Shown here piece by piece: positions 44,335 through 53,535 of a DNA stretch of 64,000 bases. The notes beneath the pieces were generated by a model. That model saw only the letters and a list, made by a program, of their open reading frames with translations. It did not search any database and had not been told where the DNA came from. How positions within the stretch are numbered: position 1 is the stretch's first letter; the number at the start of each line of letters is the position of its first letter. This DNA is from Campylobacter concisus (GTDB lineage Bacteria; Campylobacterota; Campylobacteria; Campylobacterales; Campylobacteraceae), in contig NZ_PIQS01000003.1 in NCBI RefSeq assembly GCF_003048405.1, forward strand, positions 62,001-126,000, given 5' to 3'. The position numbers and the translations under genes were made by a program.

Positions 44335-46173
44335 TTATTTTTTCTTATTGTCTTGTTTCTTATTTTGATCGCTTTGGATTTTTTCTAAATTTATATATCC
44401 CATTTCAACGAGTTTATTATAAATTTGAGCGATTTTTGGCCCAGCCGCACTTCCGCCATGGCCACCATGCTCGATAACTATTGTGATGACATATTGCGGA
44501 TCTTCATAAGGCGCATAAGTAGTCATCCATGCATGGGATCTTTGCAAATACGCCATATCCTCTTCTTTCATACGTTTCTTTTCAGTTTGAGAAATTCCAA
44601 CAACCTGGGCAGTACCTGTCTTTGCGGCAACTTTAACTAGGCTTCCAATAAAATGCCTATTTGCCGTTCCTCTTGGGTGATTTGCCACTTCATACATTGC
44701 ATGCCTAATGGCTGGTAACTGTGACTTCTCAAACGGAGTAAAAGCATCATCTGTTGGTGTAAAATCAACATCCTTGTCATCAATGCTCTTTAAAAAATGT
44801 GGAGTCACATTTAGCCCAGTTGCAAGGCCTGCTGTGTATTTTGCCACTTGCATAGGCGTGACCAAGAAATTTCCCTGCCCGATAGAAGTGATAAGGGTCT
44901 CACCTTGAAACCACGCTTTGCCATACTTCCTCATCTTCCACTCTCTACTTGGCAAAGTCCCCACAAACTCATTTGGCAAATCAACCTCGGTTTTTCTACC
45001 AAAACCCATACGTTCAAGTATCGGCACAATAGCGTCGATCCCTATCTTTTGACTACCTTTATAAAAATAATCATCACAGCTCTCTCTAATTGCCGTATTC
45101 ATATTAACATTTCCATGTCCGTGAGAGTTCCAGCAGCGGAATTTACGCCCTCCAAGCTCATACGAGCCACTACAAAAAAAGCTATCGTATTTACTCATGC
45201 CATTATCCAAAAACGCAAGCGCCATACCCATTTTTACGACCGAACCTGGCGGATAAAGGCCGTTTATTAGCTTATTTGTAAAAGGATGATCGACGTTTTT
45301 TACAAGCTCTTCCCATTCAGGCTGAGAAATTCCAAGCACAAATGGATTTAGATCATACTCAGGAAAGCTTCCTGCTGCGATGATAGCACCGTCTTTTAGA
45401 CTCATGACTATGACGCTTCCTGCATCTTTGCCAAAGACATCAGCCACAAACTGCTGAAGCTCAAGATCGACTGCAAGCTTGATATTTTGACTTTGTGGTG
45501 CTTGATAGTTTATCTGTTCGATCTCTTCATTTAAGGCATTTACCTTTATCTTTTTAAAACCCTGAATTCCTTGTAGGATCGGATTATAAAACCGCTCCAC
45601 GCCACTTCTTCCGATGTAATTTGTAAGCTTTGTCAAAGGATCATTATCCATATCTTTTTGATTTGCCCTACCAACGTAGCCGATAATGTGAGAAGCCAGA
45701 TCGTTATACGGATAGTGGCGTTTTGAAGCGGGCCTTATCTCTAAATTTTCACGCAAAGAAAGTGATGCAAAAAATGGCAAAAATTTATCATAATCAATAA
45801 ATTCGACCACATTTATAAAATCTTGGTTATAAGCTGAGTCGTTTTTTATGTATTCATTTTTAAGCTTTGTAACATTTAGATCGCTAAATAGTGAGCTAAT
45901 GTAAGCTAGCTCATCATCTAAAATTTTTACCTTTTTATTAGCACTTAAATGAGGTCTAATGGATACTGAAAAACCAAGACGATTAACAGCCATTGGCTTA
46001 TCATGTACGTCAAAAATGATACCCCTAACTGGCGGAATATAAATAGTTTTTATCGCGTTTTGTTCTGCAATTTCGTTGTAGTAAGTATTTGAGTTTATGC
46101 TTAGGTGATAAATTCGTCCCAAAAGTATAATCCAAAAAAGAGCGATCACACTAAAGACGATGCGCATCCTCAT
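44335..46173 (-). CDS. mrdA: Penicillin-binding protein 2 (transpeptidase)
   Basis: 612 residues. An N-terminal membrane helix (about 4-22), a PBP dimer domain (about 45-215) and a transpeptidase domain with SxxK in YPPGSVVKMG near 310, SxN-type SCDDYF near 365 and KTGTAQVVG near 515. It cross-links peptidoglycan during cell elongation with RodA. The C-terminal tail is Lys/Asn-rich. The start overlaps the previous membrane-protein gene by 4 bp; order equals C. jejuni Cj0652-Cj0651-Cj0650. Confidence 0.94.
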   Translation of the reverse strand: MRMRIVFSVIALFWIILLGRIYHLSINSNTYYNEIAEQNAIKTIYIPPVRGIIFDVHDKPMAVNRLGFSVSIRPHLSANKKVKILDDELAYISSLFSDLNVTKLKNEYIKNDSAYNQDFINVVEFIDYDKFLPFFASLSLRENLEIRPASKRHYPYNDLASHIIGYVGRANQKDMDNDPLTKLTNYIGRSGVERFYNPILQGIQGFKKIKVNALNEEIEQINYQAPQSQNIKLAVDLELQQFVADVFGKDAGSVIVMSLKDGAIIAAGSFPEYDLNPFVLGISQPEWEELVKNVDHPFTNKLINGLYPPGSVVKMGMALAFLDNGMSKYDSFFCSGSYELGGRKFRCWNSHGHGNVNMNTAIRESCDDYFYKGSQKIGIDAIVPILERMGFGRKTEVDLPNEFVGTLPSREWKMRKYGKAWFQGETLITSIGQGNFLVTPMQVAKYTAGLATGLNVTPHFLKSIDDKDVDFTPTDDAFTPFEKSQLPAIRHAMYEVANHPRGTANRHFIGSLVKVAAKTGTAQVVGISQTEKKRMKEEDMAYLQRSHAWMTTYAPYEDPQYVITIVIEHGGHGGSAAGPKIAQIYNKLVEMGYINLEKIQSDQNKKQDNKKK

Positions 46174-46661
46174 AGCACTTTATCCCTAAAAAGAACGATA
46201 GCAAGGATACATTCAAATGCTATAAAAAATAGATATTCAGTCGAAAATGCTAAATTTTGCTCATTTAAAACATAAGCAAATAGGTTATTTACAAGAAAAG
46301 TCAAGACGTATCCAGCTGCTACAAAGATGATAAGTAGGCAATTTCGCCACTTCATCGTGGTATATAGCCAGTCTAGAATAAAATTATAAAAAAGCAAAAA
46401 TGCAATAATCGTTGAAAAAAGATAAAATCCATGAATTTGCTCAGCAAATATTATAAAAATTATCGCAAAGTACCAATTAAGCTTAAACTCATCGTATTGC
46501 TTTTGTTTTCTTGAATACTCCAAAATCATATAAGTAAAAAAAATGCCAATGAGTGGCGGCAAAAAGCCAAATTGCGTAGTTGCAATCTCATATGAGAATA
46601 AAAAAACAGCCCACCAAAATTCTTTAAAAATTTTAATATCTAAGCTGCTTATGGTTTGCAT
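46170..46661 (-). CDS. Integral membrane protein in the MreD position
   Basis: 163 residues from the ATG at 46661, which follows the ysxC stop by one base; a TTG at 46673 would start inside ysxC. Five hydrophobic segments cover most of the chain (for example FGFLPPLIGIFFTYMILEYS and LLIIFVAAGYVLTFLVNNLF). Size, topology and its place directly before mrdA resemble MreD, the rod-shape membrane protein, but I cannot show sequence identity with MreD. C. jejuni Cj0651 is the positional counterpart. Confidence 0.72.
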   Translation of the reverse strand: MQTISSLDIKIFKEFWWAVFLFSYEIATTQFGFLPPLIGIFFTYMILEYSRKQKQYDEFKLNWYFAIIFIIFAEQIHGFYLFSTIIAFLLFYNFILDWLYTTMKWRNCLLIIFVAAGYVLTFLVNNLFAYVLNEQNLAFSTEYLFFIAFECILAIVLFRDKVL

Positions 46662-46662
46662 T

Positions 46663-47274
46663 TTATCTACCAAGAGCGTTATTTATGATGGCTTCTCTAG
46701 CCTTTTCGATACCGCTTTTATTAAGAATTGAGACCAAGATGCCGCTCGGATCAAATTTCATTACCGCACTCTTTTGGCTTTGATTTAGCTTATCGCTTTT
46801 TGTATATAAATTTAAAATTTTCTGGTCAGCTCTTAAAAAGCTTTTTAGGTAAGAATCCACGTTCACGTCAATGTCTAAGTCAAAATGCCTAGCGTCAATT
46901 AGATGTATAAAAAGTCTAATGTCGCTTCTAAATTTCAAAAACTCATCTAAATTTTTACGCCATTCATCATGCTTTGACTTTGCCACTTTTGCATAGCCAA
47001 AGCCTGGCAAATCAACCAAAATGAGCTTAAATTTATCTTTTTCGCCCACTTCTTTTTCCTCACAAAACTCGGCCTCAAAAAAATTTATAAGCTGAGTTTT
47101 GCCAGGAGTCGATGAGCTCTTGGCTAGATTTTTTTGATTTACAAGTGTATTTATGAGGCTGCTTTTACCAACATTTGATCTGCCTAAAAAGACAACTTCG
47201 CTTGTTACGAAGCTTGGAGCCTCTTTTATACTTGGACTTGATGTGATAAATTTAGCACCTAGTGGCCTTATCAC
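46663..47274 (-). CDS. ysxC: Ribosome biogenesis GTP-binding protein YsxC/EngB
   Basis: 203 residues. G1 GRSNVGKSSLIN near 31-42, the G2 Thr in SSTPGKTQLINFF near 58, G3 LVDLPGFGYAK near 88, G4 LYTKSDKLNQ near 155. It acts in 50S subunit assembly and is usually essential. It overlaps lptA by 4 bp upstream and abuts the membrane-protein gene downstream, so it is expressed with the LPS-export and elongation genes. Confidence 0.95.
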   Translation of the reverse strand: MIRPLGAKFITSSPSIKEAPSFVTSEVVFLGRSNVGKSSLINTLVNQKNLAKSSSTPGKTQLINFFEAEFCEEKEVGEKDKFKLILVDLPGFGYAKVAKSKHDEWRKNLDEFLKFRSDIRLFIHLIDARHFDLDIDVNVDSYLKSFLRADQKILNLYTKSDKLNQSQKSAVMKFDPSGILVSILNKSGIEKAREAIINNALGR

Positions 47275-47747
47275 TTATCTTTTTCCTCTACCTGAAAGAT
47301 AAACTTAACAGGCTTTTTCTCATCACTATTTACACTATATGTGCCATCTTTTTGATTAACAACTATCTTTTCACCATAAACATTCTTATCAGTTTCTACC
47401 TCATGCAAATAGCCATTTCCACTAACAGTATAGATCTGTTTTGCTGGCTCGTATATAAGAGTATTGCCTTTGCCATCATAGTGCTTATCTTTTATAAAAA
47501 TTTTAGCTCTTGCATTGCCAGTGGCCACATATTTTATAGGCTGGCGTTTTTTGTCAAAATAGACAACCACCTTATCTGCCTTAAGCTCATCAAATGAGCC
47601 CTTTTTGATATTTACATTACCTATAAATTCACTAGTTTGCTTATTCTCATCTGCAAAAAAATCATTTGATGTGATTTCAACTTGCTCTGCATTTAAAAAT
47701 GTAAAACCCAATATCACCGCTAAAATCGCTGATTTTCTTCTACCCAT
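47271..47747 (-). CDS. lptA: LPS transport periplasmic protein LptA
   Basis: 158 residues. Signal peptide about 1-19 (SAILAVILGFTFLNA), then one OstA/LptA beta-jellyroll: VEITSNDFFADENKQTSEFIGNVNIKKGSFDELKA-type strands (motif FIGNVNIKKGSFDELKADKV near 38-57) and KGNTLIYEPAKQIYTVSGNG near 105. It forms the bridge carrying lipooligosaccharide from LptC to LptD. It overlaps lptC by 28 bp, the usual pairing. Confidence 0.9.
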   Translation of the reverse strand: MGRRKSAILAVILGFTFLNAEQVEITSNDFFADENKQTSEFIGNVNIKKGSFDELKADKVVVYFDKKRQPIKYVATGNARAKIFIKDKHYDGKGNTLIYEPAKQIYTVSGNGYLHEVETDKNVYGEKIVVNQKDGTYSVNSDEKKPVKFIFQVEEKDK

Positions 47748-48247
47748 GCCCTTAACCCTTTTACCTGCGTTTGTTTTTTAGCAAGATCATAGCTTCCACT
47801 CTCACCCAGTGCCTTATCATTATTTCTTATGAGCGTGAAATTTGCTTCAGATCTTACTATCTTTGTTTTTGTTCCATATATCACTTCGTCACTTATAAAT
47901 CTCAAACTATCGTTGTTTTCATAGTTCGCATTCTTTTGAAAGATAATTTCGTCATTTTGTGAGATTGCTTTGTCTGAGCTTAAAAAATGTTTTAAATTTC
48001 CTCTTAAAATTTTTGCTTTAAAACTCAAAAATTCATCTTTATCATTGTATCTATTTAGCTCATCAGCCTCGTAGACTCCGCTTATTTTCGTGGAATTTAT
48101 CTCATAATCTATCACATCATTTATCTGCATATTTGATATCTTTGTGTCGATCTTTAAAACATTTGCAAGGTATGGATCTTGAGCTGCCAAAAATATCATC
48201 ACGACACTAAAAATAGCCACGACGAAGTAGAAAATTTTTACAACCAA
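47720..48247 (-). CDS. lptC: LPS export protein LptC
   Basis: 175 residues. An N-terminal membrane helix (about 4-20, IFYFVVAIFSVVMIFLAAQD) and a periplasmic jellyroll of about 150 residues with INDVIDYEINSTKISGVYEA near 42 and LRGNLKHFLSSDKAIS near 85. Sequence conservation in LptC is low, so position between kdsC and lptA is a main support. It receives LPS from LptBFG and passes it to LptA. Overlaps kdsC by 10 bp. Confidence 0.85.
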   Translation of the reverse strand: MVVKIFYFVVAIFSVVMIFLAAQDPYLANVLKIDTKISNMQINDVIDYEINSTKISGVYEADELNRYNDKDEFLSFKAKILRGNLKHFLSSDKAISQNDEIIFQKNANYENNDSLRFISDEVIYGTKTKIVRSEANFTLIRNNDKALGESGSYDLAKKQTQVKGLRAWVEENQRF

Positions 48248-48726
48248 CGCTTAGACCACTCGTCATATAAATTTTCTGATTTTATAATAAGCTCGATCAT
48301 CTCTCTAACCGCGCCATTGCCACCTTTATGCTTTAGTTTTGTCTTTACATCAAGCTCTTTTATCGCGTCTTTTGGCTTAAAGCTCCAAGCAACTGCATTT
48401 AAAATTTTATAGTCATTGTAGTCATCGCCTATAGCTGCTGCATTTTTAAAGCTAAGCCCTTCAAATTTTAATATCTCACTCGCCACTTCAAATTTATCAC
48501 CAACTCCTTGATAGACGTGATTTATCTTTAGATCCTCTGCTCTTCGCTCAACGATGGCTGACTTTCTGCCAGTGATGATAGCTACTTTTTTGCCAAGCTT
48601 TAGCCAGCTTTCTATCGCGTAGCCATCTTTTACATCAAAAAATTTAAGCTCTTCACCATTTGCATTGTATATAATCTTGCCATCAGTCAGGCAGCCATCA
48701 ACATCTAAAAATATAATCTCTATCAT
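48238..48726 (-). CDS. kdsC: 3-deoxy-manno-octulosonate-8-phosphatase KdsC
   Basis: 162 residues, cap-less HAD phosphatase. Motif I FLDVDGCLTDGKI at residues 5-17, motif II IITGRKS near 54, motif III Lys region near 80 and motif IV AAIGDDYNDYKIL near 100-112. It dephosphorylates Kdo-8-P on the way to the inner core of LOS. It lies in a run hisB-kdsC-lptC-lptA with overlaps of 4, 10 and 28 bp. Confidence 0.93.
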   Translation of the reverse strand: MIEIIFLDVDGCLTDGKIIYNANGEELKFFDVKDGYAIESWLKLGKKVAIITGRKSAIVERRAEDLKINHVYQGVGDKFEVASEILKFEGLSFKNAAAIGDDYNDYKILNAVAWSFKPKDAIKELDVKTKLKHKGGNGAVREMIELIIKSENLYDEWSKRWL

Positions 48727-49310
48727 AAAACACCCTTTGTGCTTGGTGTGCCTATCCTTGCGTTTTTAGCAAGCGCTCTACGAAGTGCGACAGCGAATGA
48801 TTTAAACGTTGCTTCGATGATGTGGTGAGTATTTTTACCACGAATTTGATTTAGATGAAGCGTGATGGCTGAATTTATAGCAACTGCCCTAAAAAACTCC
48901 TCCACAAGCTCAGTATCAAACTCGCCAACTTTGGCATTTTCATTAAAATTTTCATATACAAGATAGGCTCTATTGCTAAGGTCTAGCACGCAAAAAACAG
49001 CAGCTTCATCCATAACAACGCTTGCCTCACCAAATCTCTCAACACCACTTAAAGGATACAAGGCCTCTTTTAAAAGCTGACCCAAAACTATGCCTACATC
49101 CTCAACGCTGTGGTGAAAATCCACATGCGTGTCGCCCTTGCATGAAATTTCAAGATCAAGCAAAGAATGCTTTGTAAAAGCTTCAAGCATATGGTCAAAA
49201 AAACCAATGCCAGTATCTATCTTTGCAACCCCAGAGCCATAAATTTTAAGCTTCATTGAGATTTGTGTCTCTTTTGTATTTCTAGTTAGCTCTAAAATTT
49301 CTTCTCTCAC
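48723..49310 (-). CDS. hisB: Imidazoleglycerol-phosphate dehydratase
   Basis: 195 residues, monofunctional form without the N-terminal histidinol-phosphatase domain of E. coli HisB. Metal-ligand motifs are FFDHMLEAFTKHS near 38-50, DTHVDFHHSVEDVGI near 60-75 and the second half repeat HLNQIRGKNTHHIIEATFK near 155-173. It makes imidazole acetol phosphate in histidine synthesis. No other his gene is near; instead it sits between rlpA and kdsC, with a 4-bp overlap into kdsC. Confidence 0.95.
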   Translation of the reverse strand: MREEILELTRNTKETQISMKLKIYGSGVAKIDTGIGFFDHMLEAFTKHSLLDLEISCKGDTHVDFHHSVEDVGIVLGQLLKEALYPLSGVERFGEASVVMDEAAVFCVLDLSNRAYLVYENFNENAKVGEFDTELVEEFFRAVAINSAITLHLNQIRGKNTHHIIEATFKSFAVALRRALAKNARIGTPSTKGVL

Positions 49311-49313
49311 GCC

Positions 49314-50186
49314 CTAACCTCTTACTATAAATGCACCTTGGAATTTACCGCTTCTTGCATAATCCCTGGCCTCGTCCTCACTTCTAAAGCCATTTAAAAA
49401 TACTCTATAAATGGTAGATCCATCTATAGTAAATGTCTTAACTACTGACTTGTAACCATCTATGCTTTGATGCTCTCTTTGATATCTGTTTGCGCCCTCA
49501 AGGTTTTTAAATGAGCCAATTTGCACCATAAAATCTCCACCTACGACCCGTTGCTCTGACGAAATAATAATGCCTCCAGTTGGAGCTGTCGGAGAGACTG
49601 GATTTGGCACTTTTATACCAGTACTTGTTGGTTTTGTTTGGGTATTAATGCTAGCAACAGCATTTATATCTTCATTAAAGCCTATGACTTCCATACTGAC
49701 CGGAGCTGTGCCTGTACCGATAATATCAAGTTTAGTTGCAGCCGCCTTTGAAAGGTCTAAAACTCTATCAGCCACAAAAGGTCCACGATCGTTTACACGC
49801 ACAATGACGCTTTTTTGATTTCTTAAATTTGTTACTTTAAGGATCGTATTCATCGGCAAAGTTTTGTGTGCTGCGGTCATGTTGTACATATTATAAATTT
49901 CGCCGTTTGAGGTTGTTTTACCATGAAAATTTGGACCATACCAGCTCGCTGTGCCACTTGCCCTATCACCCACACTTACAACGGTTGGGTAGTATGTTTT
50001 GCCATTTATCGTGTAAGGTCTCATTGTTGCTTTTTGGATAGAAGCTGAATTGTTGCCCTTTACATTAGTTGGACCACTTGGTGTAAACGGTGCCCCGTTC
50101 CAAGAGCAACCGGTAACTAGAAGAGTAAAACTTAGTCCTATATAAAATTTTAGGCTCTTATGGTATGACAATATTTGCTCCAACAT
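49314..50186 (-). CDS. rlpA: RlpA-family septal ring lipoprotein with SPOR domain
   Basis: 290 residues. A lipobox (LLVTGC, Cys near 27), a double-psi beta-barrel (about 70-165) with ASGTASWYGPNFHGKTTSNGE partially matching (motif ASWYGPNFHGKTTSNGE) and VRVNDRGPFVADRVLDLSK, and a C-terminal SPOR domain (about 215-290, DFMVQIGSFKNLEGANRYQR). In some bacteria RlpA cleaves denuded glycan at the septum. The Asp in NDRGPF is kept. Its start overlaps the MltD-like gene by 29 bp. Confidence 0.92.
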   Translation of the reverse strand: MLEQILSYHKSLKFYIGLSFTLLVTGCSWNGAPFTPSGPTNVKGNNSASIQKATMRPYTINGKTYYPTVVSVGDRASGTASWYGPNFHGKTTSNGEIYNMYNMTAAHKTLPMNTILKVTNLRNQKSVIVRVNDRGPFVADRVLDLSKAAATKLDIIGTGTAPVSMEVIGFNEDINAVASINTQTKPTSTGIKVPNPVSPTAPTGGIIISSEQRVVGGDFMVQIGSFKNLEGANRYQREHQSIDGYKSVVKTFTIDGSTIYRVFLNGFRSEDEARDYARSGKFQGAFIVRG

Positions 50187-51369
50187 TTAAATTTGAACTA
50201 GCAAAAGAATTTGCATCTTTTAAATCTTTTTCGCTCACATTAAATTTCTTAGATAAAGAAGCTATCGTATCACCAGTTTGAACTATATAGTTTTGAGATT
50301 TATTTTGGGCAGAAAATGGAATAATTAGTTTTTGATTATAGCTTACGGCATTTGTGCTAAGCTCGTTGTAGTCCTTGATCGCTCTATGACTAACACCCGT
50401 TTTTTTAGAGATAGAAAGTAGTGTTTCGCCTTTTTTTACGACATAGGCATAAAAATTATTTTTACCATTAAATGGCTTGAAATTTTCTGCAAAAAGTTGT
50501 TTTTTGTTTTCAGGGATATAAACATAATAATCTTTTAAGGTTGGTGGAGTAAATACAAATTTTAAATGCGGGTTGTTATTTTTCATCTTTTTTGTACTAA
50601 GACCGATACTATCGCCTATTTGAGCTAAATTTGTACCGCCAGGTACTTTTACTTTTACAAGCTTTAGTCCTCCGTTTATGTTTAACAAAGATGAATCTTT
50701 AGACATCAAGAAGTCTGCGTCTTTTGCGGTATATGCTGCTCTTAAAATTTTAATAACAAAATTTCTAGTTTCGGCTGGAAGGTATTTTTTCTCTGCGTCA
50801 AGAAGCGTTACAAGGTCATCTGTACCAGCTTTTTGTATAGCTCTTTTTAACGCACCATCGCCGCAGTTATAGGCCATAGCTGCTAGATACCACTTGCCAA
50901 ATTGATTTTTAAGCGACTTTAGATAATTTGTTGCTGCAATAGTAGACTCTACTGGATCTTTTCTCTCATCGACATACTGTCCTACCTTTAGACCATGCAG
51001 TCTAGCCGTTTGCTCCATAAACTGCCACATACCAGTAGCTTTTGCGTTTGATACTGTGTGATTTGAAAAGCCTGATTCTATCATAGCTAGATAAAAGAAT
51101 GACTCAGGTACGCCGGATTTTTTGATCTGCTCTTTTACCATCGGTATATACATATAACCATTTTTTAGAGCTTCTGTAAATGTTTCAAGTTGTGATTGTT
51201 TGATACCTTGTCTCATCTTTGCATAGTGAGAAGTCTTCATAAAGCTAGCGTCAATATCCAGCTCTTTTAAAATTTTTACCTGAGTATCGTATGAGCTTTT
51301 TTCAGGGGTATTTGCCAGTAGCAAGGTACTACATGCAAACATTAAAAATATTTTAAGCATTGCTTTCAT
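50158..51369 (-). CDS. mltD: MltD-like lytic transglycosylase with LysM repeats
   Basis: 403 residues. Signal peptide about 1-21, an SLT domain (about 75-210) with catalytic Glu in FFYLAMIESGFSNHTVS near 92 and KATGMWQFMEQTA, then two or three LysM repeats: FYAYVVKKGETLLSISKKTG near 305 and NYIVQTGDTIASLSKKF near 355 to the end. It binds and cuts peptidoglycan glycan strands in the periplasm. AAGGAT precedes the ATG. With rlpA and mrdA it forms an envelope-remodelling group. Confidence 0.92.
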   Translation of the reverse strand: MKAMLKIFLMFACSTLLLANTPEKSSYDTQVKILKELDIDASFMKTSHYAKMRQGIKQSQLETFTEALKNGYMYIPMVKEQIKKSGVPESFFYLAMIESGFSNHTVSNAKATGMWQFMEQTARLHGLKVGQYVDERKDPVESTIAATNYLKSLKNQFGKWYLAAMAYNCGDGALKRAIQKAGTDDLVTLLDAEKKYLPAETRNFVIKILRAAYTAKDADFLMSKDSSLLNINGGLKLVKVKVPGGTNLAQIGDSIGLSTKKMKNNNPHLKFVFTPPTLKDYYVYIPENKKQLFAENFKPFNGKNNFYAYVVKKGETLLSISKKTGVSHRAIKDYNELSTNAVSYNQKLIIPFSAQNKSQNYIVQTGDTIASLSKKFNVSEKDLKDANSFASSNLNVGANIVIP

Positions 51370-51394
51370 TTCTATCCTTTTTTCGTGTCAAAAC

Positions 51395-51414
51395 TTAAGA
51401 TGCTAGCATCTTAA
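51395..51414 (-). terminator. 20-bp perfect palindrome between tatD and mltD
   Basis: The arms TTAAGATGCT and AGCATCTTAA join without a loop, between the tatD stop and the mltD start. It can form a hairpin that attenuates transcription from tatD into mltD or protects the mltD transcript end. No T-tract follows on the minus strand. Confidence 0.45.
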
Positions 51415-51434
51415 ACAAGTGCAACGCCCAAAAT

Positions 51435-52220
51435 TTAAGCAAAGCACTTAAACAACCTTTTGGCATTATTTGAAGTTTTTTCACAAACAACTTCAGATTC
51501 AAGGTTTAAAATTTCAGCTATCTTTTTAGCAACAAATGTCGTAAACGCCGGCTCATTTCTCTTGCCACGATTTGGTTCTGGCGTGAGATAAGGAGCGTCA
51601 GTTTCAATAACTATCCTATCAAATGGGATTTTTGGCAAAATCTCGACTAAATTTTTAGCATTTTTAAATGTTAAAACACCGCCTATGCCAAAGTAAAAAT
51701 TCCCAAATTTACAAAGCTCTAAAAGAAGTGGCGAAGCATTATAACAGTGCAAAATCGCTCCAGCTTCAAACTTTGGTGCATACTCTTTTAAGATATTAAA
51801 AGAGTCCTCATTAGCCTCCCTAATATGAAGAATAACGGGTTTTTTTAACTCAACAGCTAAATCAAGTTGAGCTAAAAAAATACGTTTTTGATCCTCTTTT
51901 TCTTTTATCTTTTCATTTTCATCTTTTGGTAAGCGAAAGTAGTCTAGACCACATTCACCAATCGCCACACACTTTTCATCTTTAGCAAAATTTCTTAAAA
52001 TTTTAATATCAAAACTCTCTTTATCATATGGATGAACTCCGGCGGCAAAGAAAATATCAGAATTTTCATGTGCTATTTTAGCCGCTTTTGGTAAATCATT
52101 GATATCAGCTCCCGGGATAATAAAGCCTTTTAACCCTAAATTTCTAGCTTCATCTAAAATTTTATCAAGGTCAGGATCATAAACTTTACTATCTAAATGA
52201 CAATGCGTATCTATAATCAT
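51435..52220 (-). CDS. tatD: TatD-family metal-dependent deoxyribonuclease
   Basis: 261 residues. Metal ligands in DTHCHLDSK (residues 3-11), GECGLDYFR near 92-100, ILHIREANED near 128 and IVIETDAPYLTPEP near 200-213, a complete amidohydrolase set. TatD enzymes degrade DNA from damage or apoptosis-like processes and have 3'-exonuclease activity. It overlaps the upstream response-regulator gene by 4 bp. Confidence 0.92.
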   Translation of the reverse strand: MIIDTHCHLDSKVYDPDLDKILDEARNLGLKGFIIPGADINDLPKAAKIAHENSDIFFAAGVHPYDKESFDIKILRNFAKDEKCVAIGECGLDYFRLPKDENEKIKEKEDQKRIFLAQLDLAVELKKPVILHIREANEDSFNILKEYAPKFEAGAILHCYNASPLLLELCKFGNFYFGIGGVLTFKNAKNLVEILPKIPFDRIVIETDAPYLTPEPNRGKRNEPAFTTFVAKKIAEILNLESEVVCEKTSNNAKRLFKCFA

Positions 52221-53473
52221 AAAGCTATTTCTACTCTGTTTCTACCATTTTCTTTTGCGGTGTAAAGTGCTGAATCGCAAGCCTCAAGCATATCGTCTAT
52301 CTCGCAATGCCCATTGCCAAAAGATACACCTATTGATATAGTAACTTTTACTTTTTCCTTTTTTATAGTTACTTCATTTTCAGCCACTTTGGCTCGTAAA
52401 TTTACAAAAAATTTAACAGCTTCTTCTTGGCTTATCTTTTTAAGCACAACGCAAAATTCTTCGCCGCCAAATCTAGCAACAATATCACTTCCTTTTGTAT
52501 TGTCATTTAAAATTTTTGCGATTGATTTTAGTATCCTGTCTCCCCCATCATTGCCATATGTATCATTTATCTTCTTAAAATAATCAATATCAATCATTGC
52601 AAAAGCATAAGGCTCATTGGTCTCTTCAGCTGCTTGGACATACTCTTCCACGTCAGAATAAAAAAATCTTCTATTATAAACTCCGGTTAAGAAGTCGCGA
52701 TTTGCAAAATTTGCTATCTTGTTTATATTTTCCATCGCTTCGATCGTATTATTAACACGGCATATTAGCTCTTCTTTTGAAAATGGTTTTGCTATAAAAT
52801 CGCTCGCACCATTTTTTAAGAATATTGATGCGTCAGTCTTTTCGCTAGGAGATGTCATAACGATTACGCCAAGACTATTTTTATCTTTTTCTTTTCTAAC
52901 CTCTTTTAAAACCTCAAGGCCATCTTTTACCGGCATTCTATAATCAGTTATTATAAGATTTATATCAGGATTATCTGCAAAATAATTCATCGCCTCTTCG
53001 CCGTGAGCCGCAGCCAAAACTTTAAACTGAAGGCTAGTTAATATCTTTTTTATCATATTTCTAAAAGGAAGTGAATCTTCAACAACCAAAACCTTGTATT
53101 GTCTATTTTTGCTCAGTCTATTTATCATTTGGAAGATATAGTTGATATCGTCCATATTTCCTTTATAAACATAATCCACAATATCTTTATTTATAAAATT
53201 TTGCCTTGTTTCATCATCAATGCTACCTGTTAAAACAATAGCTGAAAGCCCTTTGGAAAGTGCATAATCAACGATCTCGCCATTTGGAGCATCTGGCAAA
53301 TTTAAATCCAAAATAGTCATAAAATAATCTTTATCATGCTCATTAATTAGCATTTGAGCCTCGGCAAAACTATATGCAACATCAATTGCCATCTCATCAA
53401 TAGTCTTTTCCATTTGCATAACAATCAGCTTTGCTAACGCCTTATTATCATCAACTACAAGGATTCTTTCCAT
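52217..53473 (-). CDS. cbrR: Double-receiver response regulator with GGDEF domain (CbrR-like)
   Basis: 418 residues: receiver 1 (about 3-120, phosphoacceptor region TILDLNLPDAPNG), receiver 2 (about 128-245, LVVEDS and IITDYRMPVKDG) and a GGDEF domain (about 255-418) with RFGGEEFCVVL, so diguanylate cyclase activity is possible. The inhibitory I-site reads KGSD where RxxD is usual. C. jejuni CbrR (Cj0643), in the same gene order, is known for bile resistance and has this domain order. The cognate kinase is not nearby. Confidence 0.9.
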   Translation of the reverse strand: MERILVVDDNKALAKLIVMQMEKTIDEMAIDVAYSFAEAQMLINEHDKDYFMTILDLNLPDAPNGEIVDYALSKGLSAIVLTGSIDDETRQNFINKDIVDYVYKGNMDDINYIFQMINRLSKNRQYKVLVVEDSLPFRNMIKKILTSLQFKVLAAAHGEEAMNYFADNPDINLIITDYRMPVKDGLEVLKEVRKEKDKNSLGVIVMTSPSEKTDASIFLKNGASDFIAKPFSKEELICRVNNTIEAMENINKIANFANRDFLTGVYNRRFFYSDVEEYVQAAEETNEPYAFAMIDIDYFKKINDTYGNDGGDRILKSIAKILNDNTKGSDIVARFGGEEFCVVLKKISQEEAVKFFVNLRAKVAENEVTIKKEKVKVTISIGVSFGNGHCEIDDMLEACDSALYTAKENGRNRVEIAL

Positions 53474-53535
53474 ATTATTCCTACAAAAATTTTTATCAAA
53501 TTAGTGGCGATTTTATCAAATAAATTTATTTATAA

